A stretch of 64,000 bases of DNA from JAVDCA01 sp035293985 (GTDB taxonomy: Bacteria; Pseudomonadota; Alphaproteobacteria; Rhizobiales; Xanthobacteraceae): positions 186,001-250,000 of the forward strand of contig DATGLS010000037.1 in assembly GCA_035293985.1 (NCBI GenBank). The letters are read 5' to 3'. The notes under the pieces were generated by a model. That model made no database searches and was not told the origin of the DNA. It saw only the letters and a list, made by a program, of their open reading frames with translations. The position numbers and the translations under genes were made by a program. Positions 50,659-59,262 of the stretch are shown here, piece by piece; position 1 is the first letter of the stretch, and each line of letters begins with the position of its first letter.

Positions 50659-50682
50659 AAAAAGGCGCGCCCGAGGCGCGCC
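50659..50682 (-). terminator. Rho-independent terminator of the small membrane protein gene
   Basis: GGCGCGCC (50664-50671) and GGCGCGCC (50675-50682) are self-complementary arms around CGA; read on the minus strand the hairpin is followed by five T residues (50663-50659). It lies 25 bases after the stop of the gene at 50708. Confidence 0.75.
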
Positions 50683-50707
50683 GAGTTCTGGAGGTTCGAC
50701 TGAGAAA

Positions 50708-50902
50708 TCAGCGGATGGTCGTGCGCGCTGGCTCGGTGGCGAGCATCGAGGGGCCGGCCTTCACGACCTGCGGCCCGGTGGCGTCGGCGCCCGGACGGGC
50801 CGCGATGCCGATGACCATGACGGCGATGGAGGCGAGCAGCGCGACGGCGACGATCTTGAGATGGGTGACGCGGTCGGCGGTGATGAGGGACGAGTTGTTC
50901 AT
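50708..50902 (-). CDS. Small single-pass membrane protein, paralogue A
   Basis: A 64-residue protein: a short N-terminal part MNNSSLITADRVTHLK, one hydrophobic helix IVAVALLASIAVMVIGIAA, then a polar tail ending EPARTTIR. It is clearly related to the protein at 51087-51278 (MNNSSxxTADxxTHLKIV and VMVIGIAARPG shared). Function unknown. The start ATG 50902 is conserved between the two copies. A terminator follows directly. Confidence 0.65.
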   Translation of the reverse strand: MNNSSLITADRVTHLKIVAVALLASIAVMVIGIAARPGADATGPQVVKAGPSMLATEPARTTIR

Positions 50903-50938
50903 GGCGGCGTCTCGGAAATCAGCGGTCAACGAAATGAC

Positions 50939-51008
50939 CCGGTGTTAACCATATGTCGCGGCGACGGGAACAAAGGTTCAAAGCTACCCGCAAAAAAGTT
51001 AACACCGG
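50939..51008. repeat. Perfect 11-base inverted repeat upstream of paralogue A
   Basis: CCGGTGTTAAC (50939-50949) and GTTAACACCGG (50998-51008) are exact complements, 48 bases apart, in the promoter region of the gene at 50708-50902. They could be a pair of operator sites in opposite orientation or a long hairpin. A GTTAAC core is close to half a CtrA site, but no N7 partner is present. Confidence 0.5.
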
Positions 51009-51086
51009 CCCGCCCAATACGCCCAAATCATTGATCCGACGAAACAAACGCACGCGCTGCCGGCGCCCGATAACGGGTGTGCACCT

Positions 51087-51278
51087 TTAGCGAACGCTGC
51101 CGTTGACGCTCGTCGTCGCCAAGACGGCATGTGTCGGCTTGTACACGGCTTGCACGTTGTCGGGACCCGGGCGCGCCGCGATGCCGATCACCATCACCAG
51201 GATCGAGGCAAGGAGCGACACCACCACGATCTTGAGGTGGGTGGATTGGTCGGCGGTGAAGAAGGAGGAGTTGTTCAT
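51087..51278 (-). CDS. Small single-pass membrane protein, paralogue B
   Basis: A 63-residue protein built like paralogue A: MNNSSFFTADQSTHLK, the helix IVVVSLLASILVMVIGIAA and a polar tail ending TSVNGSVR. ATG 51278 follows ACCAGGAG. Both copies are on the minus strand between the anti-sigma gene and flhA. The cytosolic N terminus and positive residues before the helix suggest an N-in topology. Function unknown. Confidence 0.65.
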   Translation of the reverse strand: MNNSSFFTADQSTHLKIVVVSLLASILVMVIGIAARPGPDNVQAVYKPTHAVLATTSVNGSVR

Positions 51279-51506
51279 GAGAGCATCTCCTGGTTTCGTT
51301 CCGTTCAATGCGGGGCCGGAACGAGGTGACAGGCAAAAAAACAGGGTCTTCAGACGACGCTTCTGGCACGCGTCCGAACACCCCTCTCCCGGTCCTTCAA
51401 CATAGTACCCCGCCTCCGCGTTCCAATCCCGACTCACGTTTCCTTGATTGTTCGTGAGGGTTCCGTCATCGACGCGGCCGATTACACCCGAGATTCGCCC
51501 CAAGAT

Positions 51507-53654
51507 TCAGATACTCCCCACCGTCTTGAGTCGCGCGCGCGGATGGATCTCCGATTGCGACAGCACGGTGGTCTGGCTGCGGAAGCGCTCGACGATCGAA
51601 CGCACGAACGGCCGGATGCTCGGTGAGGTCACCAGCACCGGGTTCTCGCCCTGCCGCGCCGCCTCCTCGAAGCGCTCGCGCACCAGCGCGATGAACTCGG
51701 AGAGCCGCGAGGGCTGCATGGCGAGCTGCTTGTCGTCGCCCTGGCCGACGATCGACTCGACGAAGGCCTGCTCCCACTTGGCGCTGAGCGAGATCAGCGG
51801 CAGGTAGCCGGCGGGCGAGGTGTACTGGGCGCAGATCTGGCGGGCGAGGCGGGCACGCACGTGCTCGGCGAGCATGTTCGGGTTGCGGCTGAACGTGATG
51901 CCGTCGGCGATGCCCTCCAGGATGGTCGAGAGGTCGCGGATCGAGATGCGCTCGGCGAGCAGGTTCTGCAGCACGCGCTGGATGCCGGTGATGGAGATCT
52001 GGCTCGGCACCAGCTCCTTGACGAGGTCCTGCTGCTCCTTGGGCAGCTCCTTCACCAGCTTCGCCACCTCGGCGTAGGAGAGCAGCTCGGAGATGTTCAT
52101 CTTGAGCAGCTCGGTCAGGTGGGTCGCGAGCACGGTCGCGGCGTCGACCACCGTATAGCCGCGCACCGCGGCCTCCTCCTTGAGCGCGGGATCGACCCAG
52201 GTGGCGGGCAGGCCGAAGGTCGGCTCGGTGGTGTGGATGCCGGCGATGTTCACTTGGCCGCCGCCCGGATCCATGACCATGTACTGACCCGGCCACACCT
52301 TGCCGGTGCCGGCGTCGACCTCCTTGATCTTGATGATGTAGGTGTTGGCGTCGAGCTGCACGTTGTCGAGGATGCGCACCGACGGCATCACGAATCCCAT
52401 CTCGATCGCGAGCGAGCGGCGCAGCGCCTTGATCTGCTCGGTCAGACGGTCGCCGCCGTCCGGGGCATTGACCAGCGGCAGGAGCGCGTAGCCGAGCTCG
52501 ATCTTGAGGTCGTCGATCTTGAGCGCCGCCGAGATCGGCTCCTCGGCCGGCGCCGCCTTGGCGGCGGTGGTCGCCGCCTGCGCCTGGGCGGCGGCCTGCA
52601 CCTTGCTTTGCCGCTGGAACATGAGCGCGAGCGCGGTCGCGCCGCTGCCGAGCAGGACGAACGGCAGCATCGGAATGCCGGGCAGGAGCGACATCACCAT
52701 CATCACGGCGCCCGACATGCCGAGCGCGGTCGGATAGTGCGAGAGCTGGCGCAGCAGCGCCTTGTCCGCCGCCTCGCCGAGGCCGGCCTTGGAGACGAGC
52801 AGGCCCGCCGCGGTCGAGACGATCAGCGCCGGCACCTGGGTGACGAGGCCGTCGCCGACGGTGAGGATCGTGTAGCTCGATGCCGCAGCCGAGAAGCTGA
52901 TGCCCTGCTGGGCGATGCCGACGATCATGCCGCCGATGATGTTGATGAATACGACCAGCAGACCCGCGATGGCATCGCCGCGCACGAACTTCGAGGCGCC
53001 GTCCATGGCGCCGTAGAAGGCGCTCTCGTCCTCGAGTGCCTTGCGGCGCGCCCGCGCCACCTTCTCGTCGATCAGGCCAGCCGAGAGATCGGCGTCGATC
53101 GCCATCTGCTTGCCCGGCATGGCGTCCAAGTTGAAGCGCGCCGCGACCTCGGCGATGCGTCCCGAACCCTTGGTGATCACCACGAAGTTCACGATGATCA
53201 GGATCGTGAACACGATGATGCCGATGACGAAGTTGCCGCCCATCACGAAGTTGCCGAACGCGGCGATGACGTGGCCGGCCGCGGTCGGTCCCTCGTGGCC
53301 GTGTGCGAGGATCAGGCGGGTCGACGCGAGGTTGAGCGCGAGCCGCAGCATGGTCGCGATCAGCAGCACGGTCGGGAAGGTGGAGAACTCGAGCGGCGCC
53401 CTGATGAACAGCGCCGTCATCAGGATCAGCACCGAGAAAGTGATCGAGATCGCGAGCGCGAAGTCGAGCAGCAGCGGCGGCAGCGGCAGGATCAGAATGA
53501 CGATGATCGTGAGGATGCCGACCGCGAGCGCGATGTCGCCGCGCCGCAGCAGCGTGCCGATCTCGGCGAGGCTCGGCAAGCGGAAGCCGGCCGCGCCCGA
53601 CCCGCGGCCGGCAATCGCCCGCTGACCTGCCTGACCCGCCGTTACATCGGACAT
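51507..53654 (-). CDS. flhA: Flagellar export gate protein FlhA
   Basis: A 715-residue FlhA. Eight hydrophobic helices fill about residues 35-330, including LNLASTRLILAHGHEGPTAA and DAMPGKQMAIDADLSAGLID, the conserved cytosolic loop of the FHIPEP family, and the large C-terminal cytosolic domain follows (ELGYALLPLVN, PSVRILDN, LVPSQISITGIQRVLQNLLA). It forms the nonameric gate through which FliI/FliJ deliver substrates. No other flagellar gene adjoins. A CtrA-like box lies about 70 bases upstream. Confidence 0.96.
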   Translation of the reverse strand: MSDVTAGQAGQRAIAGRGSGAAGFRLPSLAEIGTLLRRGDIALAVGILTIIVILILPLPPLLLDFALAISITFSVLILMTALFIRAPLEFSTFPTVLLIATMLRLALNLASTRLILAHGHEGPTAAGHVIAAFGNFVMGGNFVIGIIVFTILIIVNFVVITKGSGRIAEVAARFNLDAMPGKQMAIDADLSAGLIDEKVARARRKALEDESAFYGAMDGASKFVRGDAIAGLLVVFINIIGGMIVGIAQQGISFSAAASSYTILTVGDGLVTQVPALIVSTAAGLLVSKAGLGEAADKALLRQLSHYPTALGMSGAVMMVMSLLPGIPMLPFVLLGSGATALALMFQRQSKVQAAAQAQAATTAAKAAPAEEPISAALKIDDLKIELGYALLPLVNAPDGGDRLTEQIKALRRSLAIEMGFVMPSVRILDNVQLDANTYIIKIKEVDAGTGKVWPGQYMVMDPGGGQVNIAGIHTTEPTFGLPATWVDPALKEEAAVRGYTVVDAATVLATHLTELLKMNISELLSYAEVAKLVKELPKEQQDLVKELVPSQISITGIQRVLQNLLAERISIRDLSTILEGIADGITFSRNPNMLAEHVRARLARQICAQYTSPAGYLPLISLSAKWEQAFVESIVGQGDDKQLAMQPSRLSEFIALVRERFEEAARQGENPVLVTSPSIRPFVRSIVERFRSQTTVLSQSEIHPRARLKTVGSI

Positions 53655-53716
53655 GCCGAACGCCTCCGCGCGCCGCGAAGCGGCGCATCACTGGGCAAAA
53701 CTTGCCGGGTGTTTGG

Positions 53717-53731
53717 TTAGCGGGAAGTTAA
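53717..53731. promoter_or_regulatory. CtrA-like box upstream of flhA
   Basis: On the minus strand TTAA-CTTCCCG-CTAA, one base off TTAA-N7-TTAA, 63-77 bases before the flhA start. CtrA control of flhA would fit the class II flagellar hierarchy known in Caulobacter. Confidence 0.5.
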
Positions 53732-53964
53732 CGGCTTGAAGGTGATGGGGATTCTCCCCGCCTGTGCGGCCGGAAGCCGGGATCGGCGAGACCGGGTTCG
53801 GCCCCCGCGTGGACTGCGTTCGGCGACAAAACCCTCAGCCGACGCCTGAGCGGCCGCTGCGGAATATTTGATGTCGATCGGCCGTATCGGTGCTGTAAGG
53901 ACTTGCCACGGCTTGGTTGTGATCCTGAACATTACTTCATCGCGCGCCGATCAAATCGCATCTT

Positions 53965-53974
53965 GTTACGTAAC
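53965..53974. promoter_or_regulatory. GTTACGTAAC palindrome with extra GTAAC half
   Basis: A perfect 10-base palindrome GTTACGTAAC is followed after one base by GTAAC, giving two direct GTAAC units, 80 bases before the LTXXQ-protein gene. It could bind an OmpR-type regulator as a direct repeat. Apart from this and the CtrA-like box, the 390-base gap 53655-54044 shows nothing clear. Confidence 0.3.
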
Positions 53975-54044
53975 TGTAACTTGCCAATGTATTGGGCACG
54001 ATTTCTACTTCACGTCAGGGGAACGCTTTTTCGGAGACGAGACG

Positions 54045-54740
54045 ATGTGGAAGCAAGCAACCATGGGCGCCGCCGCGCTGCTGATCGGCGGGTCGATGAT
54101 GGTCTATGCGCAGCAGCAGCCGGGCAATCCGACCGCGCCCGCAGCCACGCAGCCGCAACAACCTGCCGCGCAACCGCCGGCGGCGCAGCAGCCCCCGCAG
54201 AACGCCGGCGGATGGCGGCAAGGCGGATGGCGTCACGTGAGCCCGCAAGATCTCGCCGCCTTCGCCGACGCGCGCATCGCGGCGCTGCACGCGGGCCTGG
54301 AGCTCACGGCCGACCAGGAGAAGAACTGGCCGGCGTTCGAGCAGGCCTTGCGCGACATGTCGAAGATGCGCATCGCGCGCATCGAGGAACGCCAGAAGCG
54401 CATCAGCGAGCCGCGCGATCAGAATCAGACGCCGCCAAATCCGATCGAGCGCCTGCAGAGGCGCGCCGACGCGATGACGACGCGCGGCACGGCCTTGAAG
54501 CATCTCGCCGATGCGGCGGCGCCGCTCTACCAGAGCCTCGACGACGCGCAGAAGCATCGCTTCCTCGTGCTTGCACGCGTGCTGCGGCCGCATGAGCGCC
54601 ATCAGGCGATGTGGCGCGGGCGCTTCGGCGACGACGAGCGCCGCGGCGTGGACGGTGAGTTCCGCCATCACCGCTTCGGCGACCACGACATGCGCGACCA
54701 GCGCCGCGGCGCCGAGGAGGATTACCGCGGCCCGCTCTGA
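54045..54740 (+). CDS. LTXXQ-motif (Spy/CpxP-like) periplasmic protein
   Basis: A 231-residue exported protein. After a signal-like N terminus (MGAAALLIGGSMMVYAQQQ) comes a Pro/Gln/Ala-rich linker, then the helical domain with LELTADQEKNWPAFEQALRD, an L-T-x-x-Q motif, and SLDDAQKHRFLVLARVL as the second copy. The tail is rich in Arg, Asp and His. Related Spy and CpxP proteins chaperone or sense misfolded envelope proteins. ATG 54045 follows GGAGACGAGACG. Confidence 0.75.
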   Translation: MWKQATMGAAALLIGGSMMVYAQQQPGNPTAPAATQPQQPAAQPPAAQQPPQNAGGWRQGGWRHVSPQDLAAFADARIAALHAGLELTADQEKNWPAFEQALRDMSKMRIARIEERQKRISEPRDQNQTPPNPIERLQRRADAMTTRGTALKHLADAAAPLYQSLDDAQKHRFLVLARVLRPHERHQAMWRGRFGDDERRGVDGEFRHHRFGDHDMRDQRRGAEEDYRGPL

Positions 54741-54923
54741 GCCGCGGCCTCAAACGCGCCGTCGGACGCACGGCGCCGCTCCCGCCCGGCACGATCGCAC
54801 GCCGCCGGCCCAGCCGGCGGCGTTGCCGTCTCGCCGCCGCCGCCGCGGATGGTCCGCCTTCCCTGGACAGGGGAGGGCGGCTTTGCTACAGACCGCGGCC
54901 TGCGGGAAAACCGCAGCGGATCC

Positions 54924-54999
<76 letters not shown>

Positions 55000-55219
55000 T
55001 TTCCAATCAAGCCGTTAGTGATCCTCGAGATCCGGCAGCCTAACGCTGGTCCACAGGTCATGCTGTCGAGCAAAAGTTGAGGGGCGAACCGACCGCCGCG
55101 ATGACGCGGCCTCGATTTGCCGGACTGTACGCGCGGCCGTCGCAAGCCGATCACGGCAAGTAGATCATGGCAAGCGCAACAAGCCCGCCTCTCCGGCGCC
55201 GCGTCGCAACCACGCGACA

Positions 55220-55462
55220 GCGGCGCTGTTGCCAGGCGCTTGCGACATGCCGGCGGTGAGGATCGAGCACATGGAAATGCCTTCGCCGTATACCGAATTC
55301 GGCGTCAAGGGCATCGGCGAAGGCGGGGCGGTTGCGCCGCCGGCAGCTATCGCCAATGCGATCAATGATGCATTGCGGCCGCTCGGCGTTGAGCTTCTAG
55401 TCTCGCCGATCACGCCGCATCGCGTGGTCGAAGCCGTTGCCCGCGGCAAAGCCGGCCGATGA
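55220..55462 (+). pseudogene. C-terminal remnant of a molybdenum hydroxylase (CoxL/XdhB-like) gene
   Basis: About 77 codons decode to LPGACDMPAVRIEHMEMPSP, then GVKGIGEGGAVAPPAAIANA and HRVVEAVARG before a TGA stop. This is the extreme C terminus of xanthine-dehydrogenase-type large subunits, including the active-site Glu in G-x-G-E-G-G; the intact gene at 59640 ends similarly (GVKGVGEGGAIAPPVVIANA). Everything upstream of about 55220 is lost. It lies 220 bases after tRNA-Lys. Confidence 0.8.
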
Positions 55463-55532
55463 TCCGCCGGACACGAGAAGCCTGAATCGTGGCCTGAACC
55501 ACTGGTAAGTGAGATTTCGGCGCGCGCCTGTA

Positions 55533-55707
55533 AATACAGGAGATCTACAGGCAATTTACAGGAATCGGCTTCTTCTGTTTCGTTCAGGCGCTGCCATCCG
55601 GTGCAGCTTTGCAGGACATTCCCACTCTCTGTTCGGATTTCGAAAAGCAAACGCCCAGCCGCCGTTGCGGGGCCGGGCGCTTTTTCTGAACTCTGCACTT
55701 TGTGCCA
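55533..55707. repeat. Dispersed intergenic element (shorter copy) with 11-base phased TACAGG
   Basis: The start AAATACAGGAGATCTACAGG and end ACTCTGCACTTTGTGCCA match the element at 5098-5362 in order and orientation. TACAGG recurs at 55535, 55546 and 55557 with an exact 11-base period, about one helical turn. A terminator-like hairpin sits in its centre. It fills the gap between the hydroxylase remnant and the RecQ gene. Confidence 0.55.
55652..55685 (+). terminator. Terminator-like hairpin inside the dispersed element
   Basis: CGCCCAGCC (55652-55660) pairs with GGCCGGGCG (55671-55679) with one mismatch, followed by C and five T residues (55681-55685). Polarity is plus. It would stop any transcript running out of the hydroxylase remnant. 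Confidence 0.55.
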
Positions 55708-55817
55708 TACCGCGGATGGGGATGTGGAGCAAGAACATTTACGTCCCGACGGTCGCCCTAGATCGAAACGGAGGAAGCACCGATTGCCAGTCCGCGCTGC
55801 AGCCAGTTCGCGGAGCC

Positions 55818-57362
55818 TCAGCTCGGCGGCGTCGTGCGTCTGCGCCGCCGCCGCCGTCGCCGCCGCGCAGGTCGCGGCGGCTGCTCGCCCGGCGCGCTCG
55901 CGGGGCCGGCCGCGTCGCCCATCGCGCGACAGCGGTCGCAAGCACCGCAACGGGGCGGATCGTCTTCACCGAAATATCGGCGGATGAAGACGCTGCGGCA
56001 TTCCCCCGCCTGCGCATAGTCCGCAACGGCGTGAAGGCGCCGCTCGCCCTGGAAACGAAACGTCTCGAGCTTCGCCACGAGATCGCGCACGCCGGCGGAA
56101 AATTCGTCGAGCGGCACCGTGATGACGATGCGGTCCTCCGCATCGCGCTCGACCAGGCCGGCTTCCTCGAGATCCGCCACCAGCGTCTCGCCGATGCGCG
56201 TCGGCACGCCGGCCGAGTAGGCGAGGGTGGCGGCCGTGGGCGCGCGGCCTTCGCCCGCCCAGGCCGTGAGCGCGCTCTCGAGCCGCTCCAGGTGCGCGGT
56301 GCCGGGACGGCTCAAGGCCGCGAGCCGCTCCTGGATTTCGAGGTCGGCCGGATCGAACAGGAGAATGCACCGCGCGGGCTGGCCGTCGCGTCCGGCGCGG
56401 CCGATCTCCTGGACGTACTGCTCGAGCGAGCCGGGCACCTGGTAATGCAGGATGTAGCGGATGTTGGGCTTGTCGATGCCCATGCCGAAGGCGCTGGTCG
56501 CGACCATGATCAGACGGCGCGATGGCCGCATGAAGCGACCCTGCGCCGCGGTGCGTTCGGCGGCGCGCATCTTGCCGTGATACTTCACCACCGGGATGTT
56601 GGCGCGATTGAGCGCGCTCGCGAGCTGATCGACCGCCATCGTCGTCGCGCAGTAGATGATACCGGGCCGTTGCAGCGCGCGGATGTGTCGCGCGGCCGCC
56701 GTGAATTTGGCCGGGCCGGGCACGATCTCGACGGCGAGCCGCAGGTTCTTGCGGTAGGCCGGCCCGACCAGCACGCGCGGATCGCGCAGATGCAGCCGCT
56801 CGGCGATGTCGGCGCGCACATGCGGCGTCGCGGTCGCGGTGAGCGCGAGCGTCGGCGGCTCGCCGAGCGGCGCGCGGCCGGCGCCGAGCCGCAGGTATGA
56901 TGGACGGAAATCATGCCCCCATTCCGAGATGCAGTGCGCCTCGTCGACGCAGAGGAGCGCCGGCCGTGCGTTCGCCAACAACGGCGCGGTAGCGCGCGAC
57001 TCAAGCGTTTCGGGCGTGGTGAGGATGACGAGGCGGCCGCCGCGCTCGATCCGTGCCAGCGCGGCGCGGCGCTCGGCCGCACGCAGGCGGCTGTGCAGCG
57101 CCACCACTGGAACGCCCCTGCGTTTGAGCGCCTGCTCCTGGTCCGCCATCAGGGCGATGAGCGGCGAGACGACGATCGTCGGCCGCTCGAGAATCATCGC
57201 CGGCACCTGGTAGACCAGCGATTTTCCGAATCCGGTCGGCATGGCGACGAGCGCGTCGCGGCCGGCGAGGACCGCGAGCATCGCCTGCTCCTGCTCGGGC
57301 CGCAGCCGCGCGATGCCGAAGGTGCGGCGCGCCGTCCGCCGGCATAGATCGAGCATGCTCAT
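55818..57362 (-). CDS. RecQ-like ATP-dependent DNA helicase with poly-arginine tail
   Basis: A 514-residue superfamily 2 helicase: Walker A MPTGFGKS (41-48), DEAH (140-143), LTATATPHVR, MVATSAFGMGIDKPNIRYI and the arginine finger region QEIGRAGRDGQPAR. The RecQ zinc site is C455, C472, C475 and C478 (RCGACDRCR). It has a winged-helix-like part but no HRDC domain, and after residue 497 the chain ends in about twelve consecutive arginines and TTPPS. It is shorter than E. coli RecQ (about 610). It unwinds DNA 3-prime to 5-prime in repair; a second, full RecQ may exist elsewhere. Confidence 0.9.
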   Translation of the reverse strand: MSMLDLCRRTARRTFGIARLRPEQEQAMLAVLAGRDALVAMPTGFGKSLVYQVPAMILERPTIVVSPLIALMADQEQALKRRGVPVVALHSRLRAAERRAALARIERGGRLVILTTPETLESRATAPLLANARPALLCVDEAHCISEWGHDFRPSYLRLGAGRAPLGEPPTLALTATATPHVRADIAERLHLRDPRVLVGPAYRKNLRLAVEIVPGPAKFTAAARHIRALQRPGIIYCATTMAVDQLASALNRANIPVVKYHGKMRAAERTAAQGRFMRPSRRLIMVATSAFGMGIDKPNIRYILHYQVPGSLEQYVQEIGRAGRDGQPARCILLFDPADLEIQERLAALSRPGTAHLERLESALTAWAGEGRAPTAATLAYSAGVPTRIGETLVADLEEAGLVERDAEDRIVITVPLDEFSAGVRDLVAKLETFRFQGERRLHAVADYAQAGECRSVFIRRYFGEDDPPRCGACDRCRAMGDAAGPASAPGEQPPRPARRRRRRRRRRTTPPS

Positions 57363-57840
57363 GACCTTGTCTTACAGCACTCAGCGCTCCACTGCTTGAC
57401 CTTGTTGAAGAGCCGCTCGGAAACGCAACGGCGAATGAGCGCACGCGATCATCGACGGAGCTTGCAACGTTCGTCAGCAAGGGATGCGCTTTGCCGCATG
57501 CTGCGGGGCGTCGAGCCATGCGGCGGCGGGCGCGGGCGCGCTTTACCGACGGCCGCGAGACCGGGCCCGACATCACGCCGACCAGATTCATTCGGTCGGG
57601 CGCAACAGCGTGTGCGGCGCCGATGCGCCGGGGTTCACCTGTTGCATCTGCTGGCGCGGCATGGCGAAAGCCGATGCGGTGCGCGCGATATTCCGATCCC
57701 GTGCGGCAGCATGTGGATGGGTCCCAATGGGCGCTCATGATCGCGAGCCGGCGCCGGCTGGAGCCAGACGCGCATGACGTTGGTCGGGAAGCAGAGTCCC
57801 GAGCGAGTTGCGCGAGGACCGATGGCCGCTCAGTCGGGCC
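57363..57840. other. Gap of 478 bases without a recognisable gene
   Basis: The region lies between the RecQ start and the stop of a Bug-protein gene, both on the minus strand. Frames on both strands are open but decode to Arg/Ala/His-rich, low-information sequence typical of GC-rich non-coding DNA. I see no RNA gene, repeat or pseudogene in it. Confidence 0.5.
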
Positions 57841-58806
57841 TCACCCCACCTTGATGTTGAGCTCCTTCACCAACCTTCCATACTTCTCGTAGTCATCGCG
57901 AAACTGCTTCGCCAGCGCATCAGGCGCACCGCCGACCGGCTCGTTCGCCGACTGCATCATCTTGGCGCGGGCGCCCGGGTCCTGCACCGCCTTGTCGGCC
58001 TCGGCGTTGAGGCGTGCGATGATCCCCGGCAGCGTGCCGCGCGGCACGAACGCGCCGTACCAGGTGTCGAGCACCATGCCCTTATGGCCCTGCTCCTCGA
58101 ACGTCGGCACGTCCGGCAGGCTCGGCGAGCGCGCCGCGCCGGACACCGCGAGGATGCGCAGCGCACCGGTCTTGGCATGCGGCATCAGCGCGGTCGGCCC
58201 GAGGATGCCGATCGGGACGTGGCCGGCGATGAGGTCGCCGACCGCCTGGCCGGCGCCGCGATAGGGGATGTGGTCGAGCTTGATGCCGGCGGTCTTGTTG
58301 AGCCATTCGCCGAGGATGTGCTGGTTGGTCCCGACGCCCGATGACGCGAAGCCGAGGCCGCTCTTGCGCTTCGCCAGTGCGATCAGGTCGGCGAGCGAAT
58401 GTAGGTCGAGCGAAGGATGGGTGGCGAGCACCAGCGGCTGGCGCGCGAGCAGGATGACCGGGACGAGGTCCTTCGCATAGTCGCCGTTGACCTTGAGAAT
58501 GTGCGGCGCACTGGCGATGTTGTCATTGGTGACCAGCACCGTGTAGCCGTCGGGCGGAGCCTTCGCCGCCGCCTCGATGCCGATGGTGCCTCCGGCACCG
58601 GTGCGGTTCTCGACCACCACCTGCTGGCCGAGCCGCGGGGACATGTTGCCGCCAACCAGGCGGGCGATGAAATCGAGGCCGCCGCCGGCGGCGAGCGGCA
58701 CGACGAACAGGACCGGGCGGGTCGGGAAGCTCTGCGCCCAGGCGGCGGTGGGCGCCGCGATGGCGCTGCCGCAGAGCCAGAGGAAGTGGCGGCGAGGGAT
58801 GTGCAT
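57841..58806 (-). CDS. Bug/TctC family solute-binding protein with Tat signal
   Basis: A 321-residue receptor. The N terminus MHIPRRHFLWLCGSAIA carries a twin-arginine motif, unlike the two Sec-type relatives in this window. Core motifs: FPTRPVLFVVPLAAGGGLDF, VVVENRTGAGGTIGIEAAAK, HIPYRGAGQAVGDLIAGHVP and LPDVPTFEEQGHKGMVLDTW. It is orphan, without transporter subunits. The ligand is unknown. Confidence 0.88.
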   Translation of the reverse strand: MHIPRRHFLWLCGSAIAAPTAAWAQSFPTRPVLFVVPLAAGGGLDFIARLVGGNMSPRLGQQVVVENRTGAGGTIGIEAAAKAPPDGYTVLVTNDNIASAPHILKVNGDYAKDLVPVILLARQPLVLATHPSLDLHSLADLIALAKRKSGLGFASSGVGTNQHILGEWLNKTAGIKLDHIPYRGAGQAVGDLIAGHVPIGILGPTALMPHAKTGALRILAVSGAARSPSLPDVPTFEEQGHKGMVLDTWYGAFVPRGTLPGIIARLNAEADKAVQDPGARAKMMQSANEPVGGAPDALAKQFRDDYEKYGRLVKELNIKVG

Positions 58807-58925
58807 GGAAACGACGGTGCTCGCTGCGTGATGGCGGGAGAGCGCAGTCGTACCATTCGATGCGCAATGGGGAAAGGCGGACGAGAGCGGCGGCCGTGGA
58901 ACATCGGTGCTGTTGCACGGACGGC

Positions 58926-59162
58926 TCACCTCTTTCCCGCCACCTCCGACAGCGCCAAGCAGAAGACCTCGACGCCATTGTCGTTGGTGACGCGAATTTC
59001 CCAGGCGTCAGGATTTTGCGCGTAAGCGGACTCCGGCGCGCGCAGCAACCCGGTCGCGAGCTGCTCGGCGAAATCGAGAATCTTCGCCTCGCTCGCGAGC
59101 TCAACGGCGCGTAGATCAAGCCGCACGTCGTGATCGACGAGATGAAAATGATATCGCGCCAT
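58926..59162 (-). CDS. DUF6894-like small protein
   Basis: A 78-residue protein. MARYHFHLVDHDVRLDLRAVELASE and the end WEIRVTNDNGVEVFCLALSE match the pattern of small Hyphomicrobiales proteins grouped as DUF6894 (Y/F-F/H at the start, Asp-rich loop, W-x-I-x-V-x-D/N-x-x-G near the end). Function unknown. ATG 59162 was chosen because the family starts there. Confidence 0.65.
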   Translation of the reverse strand: MARYHFHLVDHDVRLDLRAVELASEAKILDFAEQLATGLLRAPESAYAQNPDAWEIRVTNDNGVEVFCLALSEVAGKR

Positions 59163-59262
59163 GGGTGGCCTCCCGGCGCGTGAGTGGGGCGCGAACGGTC
59201 GCAATGACACGCGCGCTCGCGGGCCGCGAGGGGCGACCCGCAGCGCGAGAGCGTCCCGGCCG

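Noticed and set aside
55000..55219. Possible second tRNA or integrase attachment repeat after tRNA-Lys
   Set aside because: No second cloverleaf and no repeat of the tRNA 3-prime end was found by eye, and no integrase gene is present.
57396..57892. Several open frames on both strands upstream of recQ
   Set aside because: Low-information Arg/Ala/His-rich translations, mutually overlapping, typical of GC-rich non-coding DNA.
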